A stretch of 64,000 nucleotides of DNA from Mortierella alpina. Taxonomy: Eukaryota > Mortierellomycota > Mortierellomycetes > Mortierellales > Mortierellaceae. A program made the translations under genes and the position numbers. Position 1 is the first letter of the stretch; each line of letters begins with the position of its first letter. The stretch covers positions 1,364,001 to 1,428,000 of the forward strand of contig JANATF010000010.1 of assembly GCA_029449245.1 (NCBI GenBank), written 5' to 3'. Shown one piece after another: positions 31,926 to 43,065 of the stretch. A model generated the notes under the pieces. It did no database searches and was not told the DNA's origin. It saw only the letters and a list, made by a program, of their open reading frames with translations.

Positions 31926-34652
31926 TCACATCTTTACATGACTATATACTCCGCACCTATGAAGCTTGTTCTTAAGATAATGCTCTAAACCTCCCATGGA
32001 GCCTTCCCCGGATACAACTGCATCACTCTCAACCTCTCCCAAGTCAAGACTCTGAATCTCAGACTTGCGGTTAGCCATGAGCATCCGAGAGATCCGAACC
32101 TGCCATTCTCGACTCTGCTTGATAAACGGGTGGCGTGTGAGCAGCTTAATAAGCGCCGATCGGTCCCTGGGTAGTAATGGTATCAGTTGCCTCTCAAGTC
32201 GTTCTTGAAGCAAAGTCATCTCTCCCTTGAGAATGGGGTCCCAGTCAACCGGAAATTGACCTAGGCACTCGAGACTTGGTACAGCTAGATTGGCATTGTC
32301 GTACGCGCACTCGACTGAACCACACCTGTAGGTCAAAAATATCCTAAAGCCGTGAGGATCGCAGTCCACCAGCGCCAACAAAGGGATCTTTAGGGAGACA
32401 CGGCGATTGGTCAACTGGCCGTCGGCACTGCAAGGGTCCTGAGCTGGAATTCCTGAAGGAAAGGCGTTGTAGGACAGAAACATAGTGTGAACTCCATCTT
32501 GGACCATGCTCTCGAGATGTTTCAATAGCTGTCGCGCCACGAAATCAGGATATCCTTTGCTCGTCAAGAGGATGCACGGTCCATGTGTGTTGCAGAATCC
32601 CGATCTAGCCAGCTGGAGGAAGGTCGACTCTTTCTCAATCACAAGCACGAATAAGGTCTTGGGATGTATCTCGATGTGCACAATGTCGTCCATCAACCCG
32701 GGTAGAGTCACTGGGGTATTGTAATCCGTCCGCATATATTCACTGTAGAGCGGGTCTTCCTCAATAAGTTGACTGGGCTCGCGGGACAGCATGCAAAGAT
32801 CATCTGCATCAGCGACGGCCTGTGAGATGTCCGAGTGTAGCCAAGCTGGGAGTGTTTGCTGTTCGGCCGAGTCCTGGTCACAACCATCGACTTTTTTATG
32901 TCGCAATTTGATGGTCACCCGCAAGGATCCAAAGAGGATGCTTCGCCCACCCGCCATAACATTGAGACTGGACCTCGGTATGCGTAAGGTACAAGCCATA
33001 TCTTCTACCATCTTGTCCACCACCGGTTGTGATCGGAACAAATTGATGTCCCTGTAAAAGAGATCTCGCTTTGAGGCAACCGTTTGTTTGTCCACGCCCT
33101 CATGGAGGATGGATGACAAGCGCATGATCCGACTGAATGTCCGAACATGCCGCTCACTATACCGGGTAGTCTTGGAGTAACGGCTGTGTGTACTTCTGCT
33201 ATCTTCATGGCCGATGTCGTCCTCGGTCGCGATAACCCCAGCGCATGGCGCACCTGACATCATTAAATAAAATTTGACGACTTAGTGGGCAGTCAGCGAT
33301 ATCGGAGCATGGCTCACCTGGCTTACACACCACTGCTTACACTTGACGTTTTGTGAAAACCCTGTGTGCGGTAATGGCTGCTCCATAGTCTTGTTTGCTG
33401 CCCGGACCGGACTTGATGGCGGTACTCCCATCTCATCGAAAAGAGACCGATCTTGTAACCTTCGAACAACACCATTCCGATTATCGTATACAATAGCCTC
33501 GGCTCTCGTCCTCGATGATAACACGATCTCGGGGGTTTTTTCCAGAGCAAGGGCCTCCAATACCTGACATGCCATCATTTCAAGCTTCTCAAGGACCCAT
33601 GCCCTGGGTTGAGGACTCGTTGTCATGAACGGACGACAAGGTCTTGCGGCGGGTGCGGCTTCTGATCCCCTTGGCGTGCTGCTGTCTGGCTGGCCCCTTG
33701 CAAAGTCCTGAACTTGTCGAAGCGCGAATTCTGAGTGTGCTACTTCAAACTCCTGGCTATCGCGTTGTTGATAGCCCCGAGAACATTCAAGATGACCTTG
33801 TGAAATGTTGTCCGCAAGTATTGCCCAGTCGGATGAATGAAGATAATCTTCACTCGGGACAGCGGACCCTGCATCGCCATCTCTGTATTCAGAATTGACC
33901 TCGAGCATTGCCCAATCCGATGAAGGCAGTAGGTCGTCATGTTCCTCGTCGCTGCCTTGATACTCTGGCACCTCGGACACTTGCTCAAAAGCCAGCCAGT
34001 CGGACGACTCCGTAGGTTCACCTTCTACCCAAAAGGCAAGGTCTAGCTCGTCCTCTGGCTGAGAAATCACTTCATCGACATCAAACACCATCTCCTCCAG
34101 CATGTTGTGAGCGCGCTCATGGTCCGGGACAACCTGAGCCTCCTGAGAGATCTTGTCATAGTCGTCGCTGTCCAGAGATATGTCGCTTTCAAAGCCTGTG
34201 GTGGCACCCTTTGGGCGACAAACTGTCGCGAGCTGACCAACTGGAATCAGATTTAGACTGTCAGCAACCGACCCGTCGGCTGGACCATAGCTTAGCTGTC
34301 CGCTGTAACCAGTGCCGTATGAGATCTCATGGTGTCTATTGTCGACATCGTCGTCGGACCTAATTAAGGCGCTATCGAAGTCGAAATCGAAGAAGCAAGG
34401 GGATGCTGACGATCGATGTGGAGACTGAACTAGTGTCTCGAGTTCGACTTGTTGAGTATCCTGTTGAAGGCAGCCATTGCCACCAAAACAGCTCCCACAC
34501 TGCTGAGCCGTATGCAAGTCGTCGACGCCGTGGCCGTCAGTTTCCAAAGTGACAACATCAAAGTCGAAATCGGAAAAATGTAGCGGGATCGAGGGTGGGT
34601 GTGGTCGCTCAGGCATAGTGTTGGAAGACACTGTAGAGGATAGCAGCATCAT
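31926..34652 (-). CDS. SPO11: SPO11 meiotic topoisomerase VI A-like protein with long acidic N-terminal extension
   Basis: Two exons, 34652-33341 and 33253-31926, joined in phase (NVKC|APCAG) to 879 aa; typical SPO11 is about 350-450 aa. The conserved part starts near VLEKLEMMACQVLEALALEK. The winged-helix block SKRDLFYRDINLF holds the catalytic tyrosine at about residue 504. The Toprim fold has its Glu in LVIEKESTF and its Asp pair in LALVDCDPHGF. Family knowledge: SPO11 makes the DNA double-strand breaks that start meiotic recombination. The N-terminal ~340 residues are acidic and probably disordered. They carry two FDFDF-type motifs and three SSDWxxL/F repeats at about residues 216-222, 244-250 and 273-279. 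A second in-frame ATG (34616, MPERPH) would remove 12 residues. The extension is in the same open exon as conserved sequence, so I include it; its N-terminal limit is less certain. Confidence 0.88.
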
Positions 34653-34901
34653 GTGTGGGCAACATCAGAAAAGACAGGTCAAAGCACAAACAGAACATGA
34701 AAACCAAAATGTCATTACGGGGCCGTATGGTGATGTTTGGAAAATGTTATAATTATTGTACAAAAATGATGGGGGCAATGCTGGAGTAAAAAAAAACTGA
34801 ATAAAGAACGTTCTATGCTGAAGGTCGTCACCATTGCAGATCATTAGGCATTTCCTTTTCTTTGGTCTTGTCATTCAGTGGACGCATCCAATGCGCCTAC
34901 T

Positions 34902-37900
34902 CTACTCATAGTCGCTCATAGGAGGGCACGAGCAGACCAGGTTGCGGTCACCGAAGCTGTCGTCAATGCGCGAGACAGTGGGGAAGAGCTTGAACTTGTG
35001 GAGGTGGGGCAGGGGGTAGGCGGCCTGGAAACGGCTGTAAGACTTGGTCTTCCAGAAGTCGTCATCCTTCATCAACACCGACAGCGTATGGGGGGCGTTG
35101 TTGAGCACGTTATCCTTCTGGGGCTGCTTGCCATCCTGAATCTCCTGAATCTCAGAACGGATTGCAATCATGGCATCGCAGAAGCGGTCGAGCTCTTCCT
35201 TGCCCTCAGACTCGGTGGGCTCGATCATGAGGGTGTTGGGGACGGGCCAAGACATGGTGGGGGAGTGGAAGCCATAGTCCTGGAGACGCTTGGCAATATC
35301 AATGGCCTCGATACCGACAGAGCCGAAGGGACGGATATCGATGATGAACTCGTGAGCGCACATGCCGTTCTCGTTGGTGAACAAGACCTTGTAGTGCTTG
35401 CCGAGGCGGTGGGCCATGTAATTGGCGTTCAAGAGAGCGACTTCGGTAGCGTTCTTGATGCCCTCACCTCCCATCATCTTGACATAAGCCCATGAGATGG
35501 GCAGGATAGAGGCCGAACCGTGGGGAGCAGCAGAGATAGGTCCAATGGCCTTCTCACCACCAGTAGGCAAGACAGGGTGACCAGGGAGGTAAGGCGCCAA
35601 GTGTGACTTGACACCAATGGGTCCCATACCAGGTCCTCCACCTCCGTGAGGAATACAGAAGGTCTTGTGCAAGTTCAAGTGGCAGACATCCGCACCAATG
35701 TGTCCGGGTGAGGTCAAACCGATCTGTGCGTTCATGTTGGCGCCATCCATGTAAACCTGACCTCCGTTCGAGTGAATGATCTCACAAGCATCCGTAACAG
35801 TGTCCTCGAACACACCAAAGGTCGAAGGATAAGTGACCATGAAGGCAGAGAGGCGGTCAGAGTACTTGGCAGCCTTGGCCTTCAAGTCGGCAAGATCCAA
35901 GTTTCCGTTGGCCAAGCACTTGACTGGAACGACCTCCATACCAGCCATGGCAGCCGAGGCAGGGTTGGTACCGTGAGCAGAGACGGGGATCAGGCAGACG
36001 TTACGCTTGCTGTCGCCGCGACCCTCGTGATAGGCACGAATGGTGCGGAGACCTGCATACTCGCCCTGAGCGCCCGAGTTGGGTTGGAGAGAGACATCGT
36101 CGAATCCAGTAATCTCGGCCAAATCGCGGCGAAGCTCCTTCAGCATGATCTGATAACCCTCGGTCTGGTTGTCGGGGGCGAAGGGGTGGATGTTGCCGAG
36201 CTCGGGCCAGGTGACGGGGATCATCTCGGTAGTGGCGTTCAACTTCATGGTGCAGGAACCGAGAGGGATCATGGAGTGGGTGAGGGAGAGATCCTTGTTC
36301 TGAAGGCGGTAGATGTAACGGAGCATCTCAGTCTCGGAATGGTACGAGTTGAAGATCTTATGGGTCAAGTAGTCGGAGGTACGGACAAACTTGTCGTCGA
36401 GGACCTTGGCAGGGCTGCTCTCCGAAATGTTCAGCTTCTGAGCAATGCTGAGAAGGTCCGGGGTAGCTGCGCCATCTTTGGTGAAAATCTTGATCAGCTC
36501 ATCGAGCTCGGCTTTGTTGCAGGACTCGTCAAAGGTGACACCTACGGTGTCGGCATCAAACTGGCGAACGTTGATTCCGGCAGCGAGAGCCTTCTTGACA
36601 AGTGCGTCGGCACCGCCCTGAACCTTGATGCTCAAGGTGTCAAAGAACTGGCTGTTCTCGACATTGTGACCAGCCTCGCGAACACCCTCCGCAAAGATGG
36701 TGGTCATGTTATGGATGCGCTGGGCAATCTGCTTGATGCCCACAGGTCCGTGGTAGACGGCATAGAGGGCAGCCATGTTGGCCAAGAGAGCTTGGGCCGT
36801 GCAGATGTTGGAGGTGGCTTTCTCGCGACGAATGTGCTGCTCACGGGTCTGGAGGGCGAGGCGGAAGGCCTTGTTGCCCTGGGTGTCCTTGGAGACACCG
36901 ACGAGACGGCCGGGCATCCTGCGCTTGTGCTCGTCCTTGCAGGCAAAGAAGGCAGCATGGGGTCCGCCGTATCCAAGTGGCACACCGAAGCGCTGCGAGT
37001 TACCGAGAGCAATGTCAGCACCCCACTCACCAGGGGGAGTGAGCATGGTCAATGCCATCAAATCGGTGGCAGCAACAACCTGGGCACCATATCCGTGAAT
37101 TTTGTCGGCGAATCCCTTGTAGTCCTCAACATGACCACGGGTATCGGGGTACTATACAAAGGCATGAGGAAAGAACATCAATCAGCATATATGAAGTACA
37201 AGAAAGTGTGGGAGACCATCAAGGTGGGATCACATGTTTCCCATATCCCAACCCCACCCTCGACGCCCGCCTCGTGAGGCAACTCCTCGAGCCTTCTCTC
37301 CACCTGGCGTGTTGGGGTCGTTGCATGGGTTTTGTTTTTCGATTTGCTGTTTGATGTCCCGCCAAAGTCATTCGTCGCCAGTCCCAGAAGCTGACGTGTT
37401 TTCATACCTGGATCAGCACACCGGCCATCTCTCCCTTGATCGACTCAAAGTCAAAGTCGCGATGGCTACCGACAACGACCTTGATGTTAAAGGCCTCAGC
37501 ACGGGTCTGGACACAGGCAATGGTCTGAGGGTGGCAGTTCTCGTCAACAAAGAAGGTGCTCTTCTTGCGGTTGGTGGCGGACCAGCACATCAGCATGGCC
37601 TCGGCGGCAGCAGTGCCCTCGTCCAGGAGCGAGGCGTTTGAGATGGACATGCCAGTAAGATCGGTGACCATAGTCTGGTAGTTGAGCAGCGACTCCAGAC
37701 GACCCTGAGCAATCTCAGGCTGGTAAGGAGTGTATTGTGTGTACCTAATCAAGGGGGACCAGACGAATGACAAGAGCCATCGGGTTAATACAACGCAGAA
37801 AGGCATTCAAGGGGACGGATATCTCCATAAAGGCTCCCAGCGAACACTGCCATCACCACTACTCTAGTCCTCCACACTCATCGGCTGTTCCCGCAAACCT

Positions 37901-38533
37901 CGCTGGCTGTTTCACACTCTCTCATGGTCTTCATCAGCTGTCCCTCCAAGGCTTAAAGGCAGAAACCCAGTCTTTCGTGCCATGACAAAGCCCGAGCTTC
38001 TTTTTTTCCTTTTTTTTTTTCGCCAGCTCCTTTCTTTTTACAATTCTCACTTACCATCCGGGGTTTTCCAAGACGTTTCTGAGAATAACATTGGGGACAA
38101 CAACATCTGTGTAGCCCATTCCGATGTAGTTTTTGAAGACCTTGTTTTTGGAGGCAATATGCTTCAGACGCTCGAGAACCTCCTTCTCGGTAAAGCCGTG
38201 GTCAAGAGCCAGAGCACGGGTGGATCGGATACGGTCGGGGATGGTCTTTCCGGTGAGGCCGTCCATGTCCTTGAGTCCGATGGCACTCAGCATCTCCTTG
38301 ACCTCGGCCTGGCTAGGGCCATTGTGGCGACGGACAAAGGTATCCAGGGGCGAGAAGACCGTTCTTGCTGGGGGCTTCTCGGTGTGGATGGATCGGAGTG
38401 CAGATCGGATCGTGAGAGGCGTTGTGGTCTTGATGGAGACTGGGCTGGCTCTGGTGATCAGCGAGGGGGTAGCGATACGCTGGACTGACGCTGCCATACG
38501 GCGAGCGTTTCTCTGGGCGATGTTGGCGAGCAT
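34902..38533 (-). CDS. GCV2: Glycine dehydrogenase (decarboxylating), glycine cleavage P protein, mitochondrial
   Basis: Three minus-strand exons: 38533-38055, 37744-37408, 37151-34902, giving 1021 aa, the normal length. Residues 1-60 are an Arg/Ser/Thr-rich mitochondrial presequence. The mature protein begins [20 protein letters not shown]. The split [22 protein letters not shown] is restored exactly across intron 1. The pyridoxal-phosphate lysine lies in [20 protein letters not shown]. Both halves of the internally duplicated fold are present, to MSDYE at the end. Family knowledge: P protein decarboxylates glycine and passes aminomethyl to the H-protein lipoyl arm in the mitochondrial matrix, feeding one-carbon metabolism. 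The second half of the gene is intronless. Confidence 0.97.
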
Positions 38534-39705
38534 GACTATGATATTACGAGGAGGATCGCGAACAGGTCTATGGTGGAGATGATGTAGGGAAGATGCACAC
38601 AAAAAAGAAACAAACGGGAGCAGGGTCAAGAGGAGGAGGACGAGAGTGGGATATAGATTTACAAAGGGAGTGGAGAGGAAGGGCGAGGACTGGGCAAAGA
38701 AGAGAAAACAAACGAGGAGGAGTGCGGGGTGGGGAGGTGCGAGAGAGAGCAAAGAGAAGGAAGGAAGGAAGGAAGGAAAGAGAGAAGGAAGGAAAGAAAG
38801 AGAGAGGAGCAAGAAAGAGCAAGAAACAAAAGGCGATGGGCCGGCAAGGAAGCGGCCCTTTTGAACCCTCTGACTCGTAGCGTGTTCCTGTTGTTTCCTA
38901 TGCCAATGGTTTCCATTCCACCGAGTAAAAAGCCAAATTTTTTTTTTTGTATGTCTGTGTGCTCTGTGTGCTCGACAGTGGGAAACCTTGTTTTTTTTCT
39001 TGGGCACTTTGTCTGCCCTGATCTCACAGGCAATTTTTCTGACATATGAGACTGAATACTACGAGGGCGACTCAATGGCTTCAAAAATGAACTCGGTGGA
39101 AAGCCAAATGCTGGTGCAGTCACATACGCCCGTACGCCCGCTGGTGGGCAGAAGCGGAAGGCGAAAACACCCTCTCTGCCTCCCCACCCTGCTGTGCCCG
39201 TGTATGTGTGTATATCACATATGAAGCGTTAGACCCAAGGCCACCCGTGGGCTAGCAACGAAATAAAAAAACATGGAGCATTGGAACCCTCGTCACCCAC
39301 CCTGTTCTCACTCTTTGTTGACTGCCATCCATGGGTTCCCCAGTCGGCCGTCTGCCAGGGGTCAGCTTCCGCCGCCAAAGTTGCGAACCACACGGAACTC
39401 TGCTTCAACCTGTCTTACACTTTTAAACCCCTGCATGTGCCAACTCTTCCTTTCTTCCAGGTGGCACCTGCGCGCTATGATCCATTGGCAACCGTCAACT
39501 ACAACAACGGACAATTTTGGCGGGAAAATCGGTTTATTTGTTATTGGGCTACCGTTGCTATTGTTGCTGCTGTTGCTGCTGCTGTTGCCGAAGTTGTTAC
39601 TAAAAAGTGTTGCTACCTTTTATAAAGAATATGTCTAACTCCTGTTTCTAGCGCTGGAGCGAGGGTATTGCATTCAGTTGGCGATTTGACGTTTGCTGAC
39701 CAGTT
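38534..39705. other. Intergenic region with purine tract
   Basis: This gap contains the glycine decarboxylase promoter (purine tract listed separately) and the 3' flank of the tyrosine phosphatase gene. A TTGCTG-rich stretch near 39555-39600 encodes only a chance Ala/Val run. No gene is supported. Confidence 0.4.
38593..38835. repeat. Long GA-rich (purine) tract upstream of glycine decarboxylase
   Basis: About 240 bp with very strong purine bias on the plus strand, including GGAA tandem units (38758-38780) and AAAGAGAG runs. On the gene's own strand this is a C/T tract just upstream of the start codon. Homopurine runs can form H-DNA and often exclude nucleosomes. Confidence 0.7.
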
Positions 39706-40584
39706 TCATTCGTATCCAAGGCTTTCCAAAAATGCATCCGTGCATCTTGCGCACTGGGCAAAGTTGCGGTCAAATCCTCCTTGAGGGCCGTAATAAGGAT
39801 CCTTAATAATGCGGTCGCCCTTTGGATCATACGTCCCAAACATCTTTACTATGATACCAAAGGCACAAACAGACGATGAGCGTTGAGAGCGGGGAGTGTC
39901 ACGTTTTTTTCCACGTTTGCTTGAGATGAAAAAAAAATAGCTACGCGGGCAACACGAAACACGTGGCAATCGACCAAAATACAACTTCTACTTACAGGTC
40001 GCGGTGTATCCTTTAGGCGCCATCTCTTTCAAATCCCGCAAGTTCTCCTCATCCATGCAGAGAATGTGGTCGTACGTTGTATAATCGTCGCTACAGACCT
40101 GACGAGCCTTGTGTTTCATTGGTACACCGTTCTTGCGGCAAGTCTCGGCTGATCGAGCGTCAGGATTTGCTCCAACCTAGGAAAAAGAAAAAAGTAGGTG
40201 AAGGGGGTGAGTTACAACGGTGTCTAACGACAAAGTGGATCGAGGTGGTCGACCTCTGGCACGCAGCCATCCGTTACAAGTCAAGAGGAAAATTCAGGAA
40301 CCGGCTCGTTCGTACGTGGTATGATGCCGTCCCGGCACTATCGACTTCAAACTCGGCACTAATGCCTCGCTTCTCAAGGGCGTGCTTGAAAACGGCTTCG
40401 GCCCTATGCAGTAGTAGTTTAGGCATTAGCGGTGTCCTGCTCATTCTGCATGTATTTTTTTTCAGCTAGTCCATGCAGCTCTGCATTGAGAAATATTTGT
40501 TCCCACGTCCATCCGTCCTGGCACTCACATGGTAGAACGGCAAATGTTGCCGAGGCAGACAAAGAGTACTTTTGTAGTGGGCAT
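39706..40584 (-). CDS. Low-molecular-weight phosphotyrosine protein phosphatase
   Basis: Four minus-strand exons: 40584-40529, 40403-40316, 40176-39996, 39848-39706, giving 155 aa, the usual length. The P-loop is VLFVCLGNICRSTMAEAVF (CX5R type: CLGNICRS), split by intron 1 inside ATG of STM. Next come SAGTASYH|VGANPDARS, restored across intron 2, and ILCMDEENL. The general-acid aspartate is in IKDPYYGPQGGF. Family knowledge: these cytosolic enzymes hydrolyse phosphotyrosine through a Cys-phosphate intermediate, with the Asp of the DPYY loop as acid. The first exon is only 56 nt. Confidence 0.93.
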
Positions 40585-40978
40585 GACTGGTTGTGAAAGA
40601 TCTGAATCAAGAAGCGATGGAGGCCAACGTGTGAGTTGTAAATGAGGGACGGTGTGAAAGAAGCTGATCCGAACCTTTTTTATATGGGCCTTCGCCAACG
40701 TCCCCAGCATAAAAAACCAGTCCCCTCGCCCGTCTTCTCACTCCTGCTACTGCGATGCACTGCAGGATACCCACGCTACAGAAAAAATGCCTTTTGATAG
40801 CATATTGCATGAGTGGGAATCCTTTGGTCCTTTGGTTCATTTCACCCCTCAGAAACAGAGGTTATGCGAAGCGAGAGCTTCGCCCCTGTCCATATTTTGA
40901 GTTGATACCGCGATCAATCAGTGTCACTTACGCTCACCAGGGTGTTGGATCGGCGTAGAGCAACGAAAACTCAAGTTT

Positions 40979-42859
40979 TTATTTGACTAGGTTAGAGTGC
41001 AACTGTTTTAGTTCACTGGCCACCTCCTCTACTCGGCAGTGCTTCTGCTCCGCCTTGTCAAGATCTCTGAAAGTGACCACGCCCCTCTGAATCTCATCCA
41101 TGCCGACCAATACCGCATGGCTCGCCTGCAGCTTATTTGCTCTCGCCAATTGCTTGGGCAATTGCGATTTTGCGCTTGTGCTGCCAGTGAGATGCATAAA
41201 CTCGGTTCGGATCCCCTGTTGCCGCAGTACTGAGCAGATATCCATGGCATGGCTGTGCAAAGTGAAAGTCGGTGCAGGGTTGGGAGCGGCAGACGCATGG
41301 GGACGGTCTGGAACAGGTATAACAACGACGGGTCGTGTCCTCGGAGGTACATCCTGGTCATTGAGCAGCAAACTCAATCTCTCCAAGCCCGCGGCCCACC
41401 CAATGGATGGAACTCCAGCGGGGCCGCCCATCTTCTCCACTAGCCCATCGTATCTACCACCAGCAAGGACGGTGCCTTGCTGCGCGCCCAGCAATGAACT
41501 CAAGACTTTGAATTCAAAAACTGTGTCCTGATAGTAGTCCAGTCCTCGAACTAGTCGTGGATTGACTGTGAAGGGGATCTTTAGCCGGGAGAGCGTCTCT
41601 GTAATAAAGGCGAATCGCAGCTGCGATGCTTCACTGAGATAATCTGATAATACTGGAGAATTGTGTAGAATCTCAATATCCTGCGGAGATTTAGAATCCA
41701 GGATTCGAAGAGGGTTTGTTGAAAGTCTGGAGAGAAGAGAGGTTGCTGTCAGCAAGTGCATCATGTCTACCCTCAATCGTACAATGCAAGGTAACGTCGT
41801 GAAATAGTTGCCTTACCGACTAACGCTGTCTTGGGAAAGACTGTCGGTATGATGAGAGAGGAACTCCTTGAGTGCTGCTTTGTACCTTTGTCTAGATGCG
41901 TTATCGCCTAATGAGTTGATCTCTAACTATTTCGAGAATGAGTATGAGCGCTATGTTAGCCTCCAGAGGAGAGTGTGCTGCCTTGTTCGAGCCAAGACGG
42001 AACAGGGTACATACCGAGACGGACTTTAGGCCTAGGTTTTTGAGGAATATAACTGCAAGCTCGATGGTTTCTACGTCTGCAGAGGCATGGGCTTGACCGT
42101 ATATTTCGACGCCGAATTGCTCAAACTAGACGGGAGGCAACAACTTCAGCATTTGCTCCGCATATATCGCATAGCCATAAAAAAACACGGTCATTCTAGT
42201 ACCTGGCGCAGGCGTCCCTTTTGTGGCCGCTCGTGTCTGAACATAGGCCCGTGATAGTAGTACTTTTGTGGCAACTCATTGTAGGCTTTCTGGCTGATCA
42301 ACGCCCTTGTGATTCCTGCGGTTCCTTCTGGGCGCATAGTGAGTCGGGATCCGCCTTTGTCCTCGAAACTGTAAAGCTCTTTTCCGACGACATCTGAATC
42401 ATCGCCCAGCGTCCTTTCGAAGACTTGTGAATACTCCAGTATGGGTGTAGTGATCTAATGTCCAGATAGTGGGCCTTCGGAGTTAGACCTGCATATCATT
42501 TTATATCATTGCTCATGCCAACTCGACCTATACTAGTAGGCACTAACCTGTTCGAATCCGTACAGACCAGCGAGTCTGGAGCCTTTCTCAGTGATCCAAC
42601 TAAACCGGGCATTCTCGCTTCCAAAGCGATCCTTCATGCCTCTCACTGGATTCGATTGTTCTAAGACAAATATCATTCAAAAGAAGGCTCTAAGTGAGTG
42701 TCCGGTCTACGCGTTTCTGTGAGGGACTGTGACCGTACATTGCAAGTTGCAAAGCGAATGTCTTCAATTAGCAAAAGTACCGTTGTGTATCTTGGAGCTG
42801 AAGCATCTGCATAGACTCCTCGAAGGCAAAGCTCGAAGTTTTGTAGCGACTGCTGCCAT
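40979..42859 (-). CDS. Histidyl-tRNA synthetase, bacterial type, probably mitochondrial
   Basis: Six minus-strand exons: 42859-42781, 42660-42548, 42454-42203, 42125-42015, 41926-41817, 41726-40979, giving 470 aa. The first exon encodes an Arg/Ser-rich presequence without acidic residues ([20 protein letters not shown]). Then come [11 protein letters not shown] and class II motif 2, split by an intron ([27 protein letters not shown]). The histidine-specific blocks are [10 protein letters not shown] and [10 protein letters not shown], and motif 3 is [11 protein letters not shown]-terminal anticodon-binding domain ends at 40979. There is no WHEP domain or other feature typical of the cytosolic eukaryotic enzyme, and length fits bacterial HisRS. 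Family knowledge: it charges tRNA-His with histidine. Mitochondrial targeting is inferred from the N-terminus. Divergent from ROK1 with a 206-bp gap. Confidence 0.92.
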
Positions 42860-43065
42860 GGCGTTCGCTGGAAAGGACAATGGAGAGGAAGCGCGAGGGT
42901 TGCTTTGGAGCGGCAGGCCCGGGCGTGCCTGCATTTTCGAAGCCACACACAAACAATCAACAGTCCTTTTTTTTTTTTTTTTTTTTTGCTACTTGCTTTC
43001 CTTGCCTGCCTGTCCTCCATTTCGCTGCCTTGCATCAACCATACACACACACATCTATATTCACC
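42860..43065. promoter_or_regulatory. Compact divergent promoter HisRS/ROK1 with T21 tract
   Basis: Only 206 bp separate the two start codons. A run of 21 T lies at 42967-42987, about 80 bp before the ROK1 ATG, followed by a C/T-rich leader. Poly(dA:dT) is a known nucleosome-excluding promoter element in fungi. Confidence 0.6.

Noticed and set aside
39281-39625. Frame with an Ala/Val-rich pseudo-transmembrane stretch
   Set aside because: The hydrophobic run comes from a TTGCTG-type simple repeat, and nothing else in the frame looks coding.
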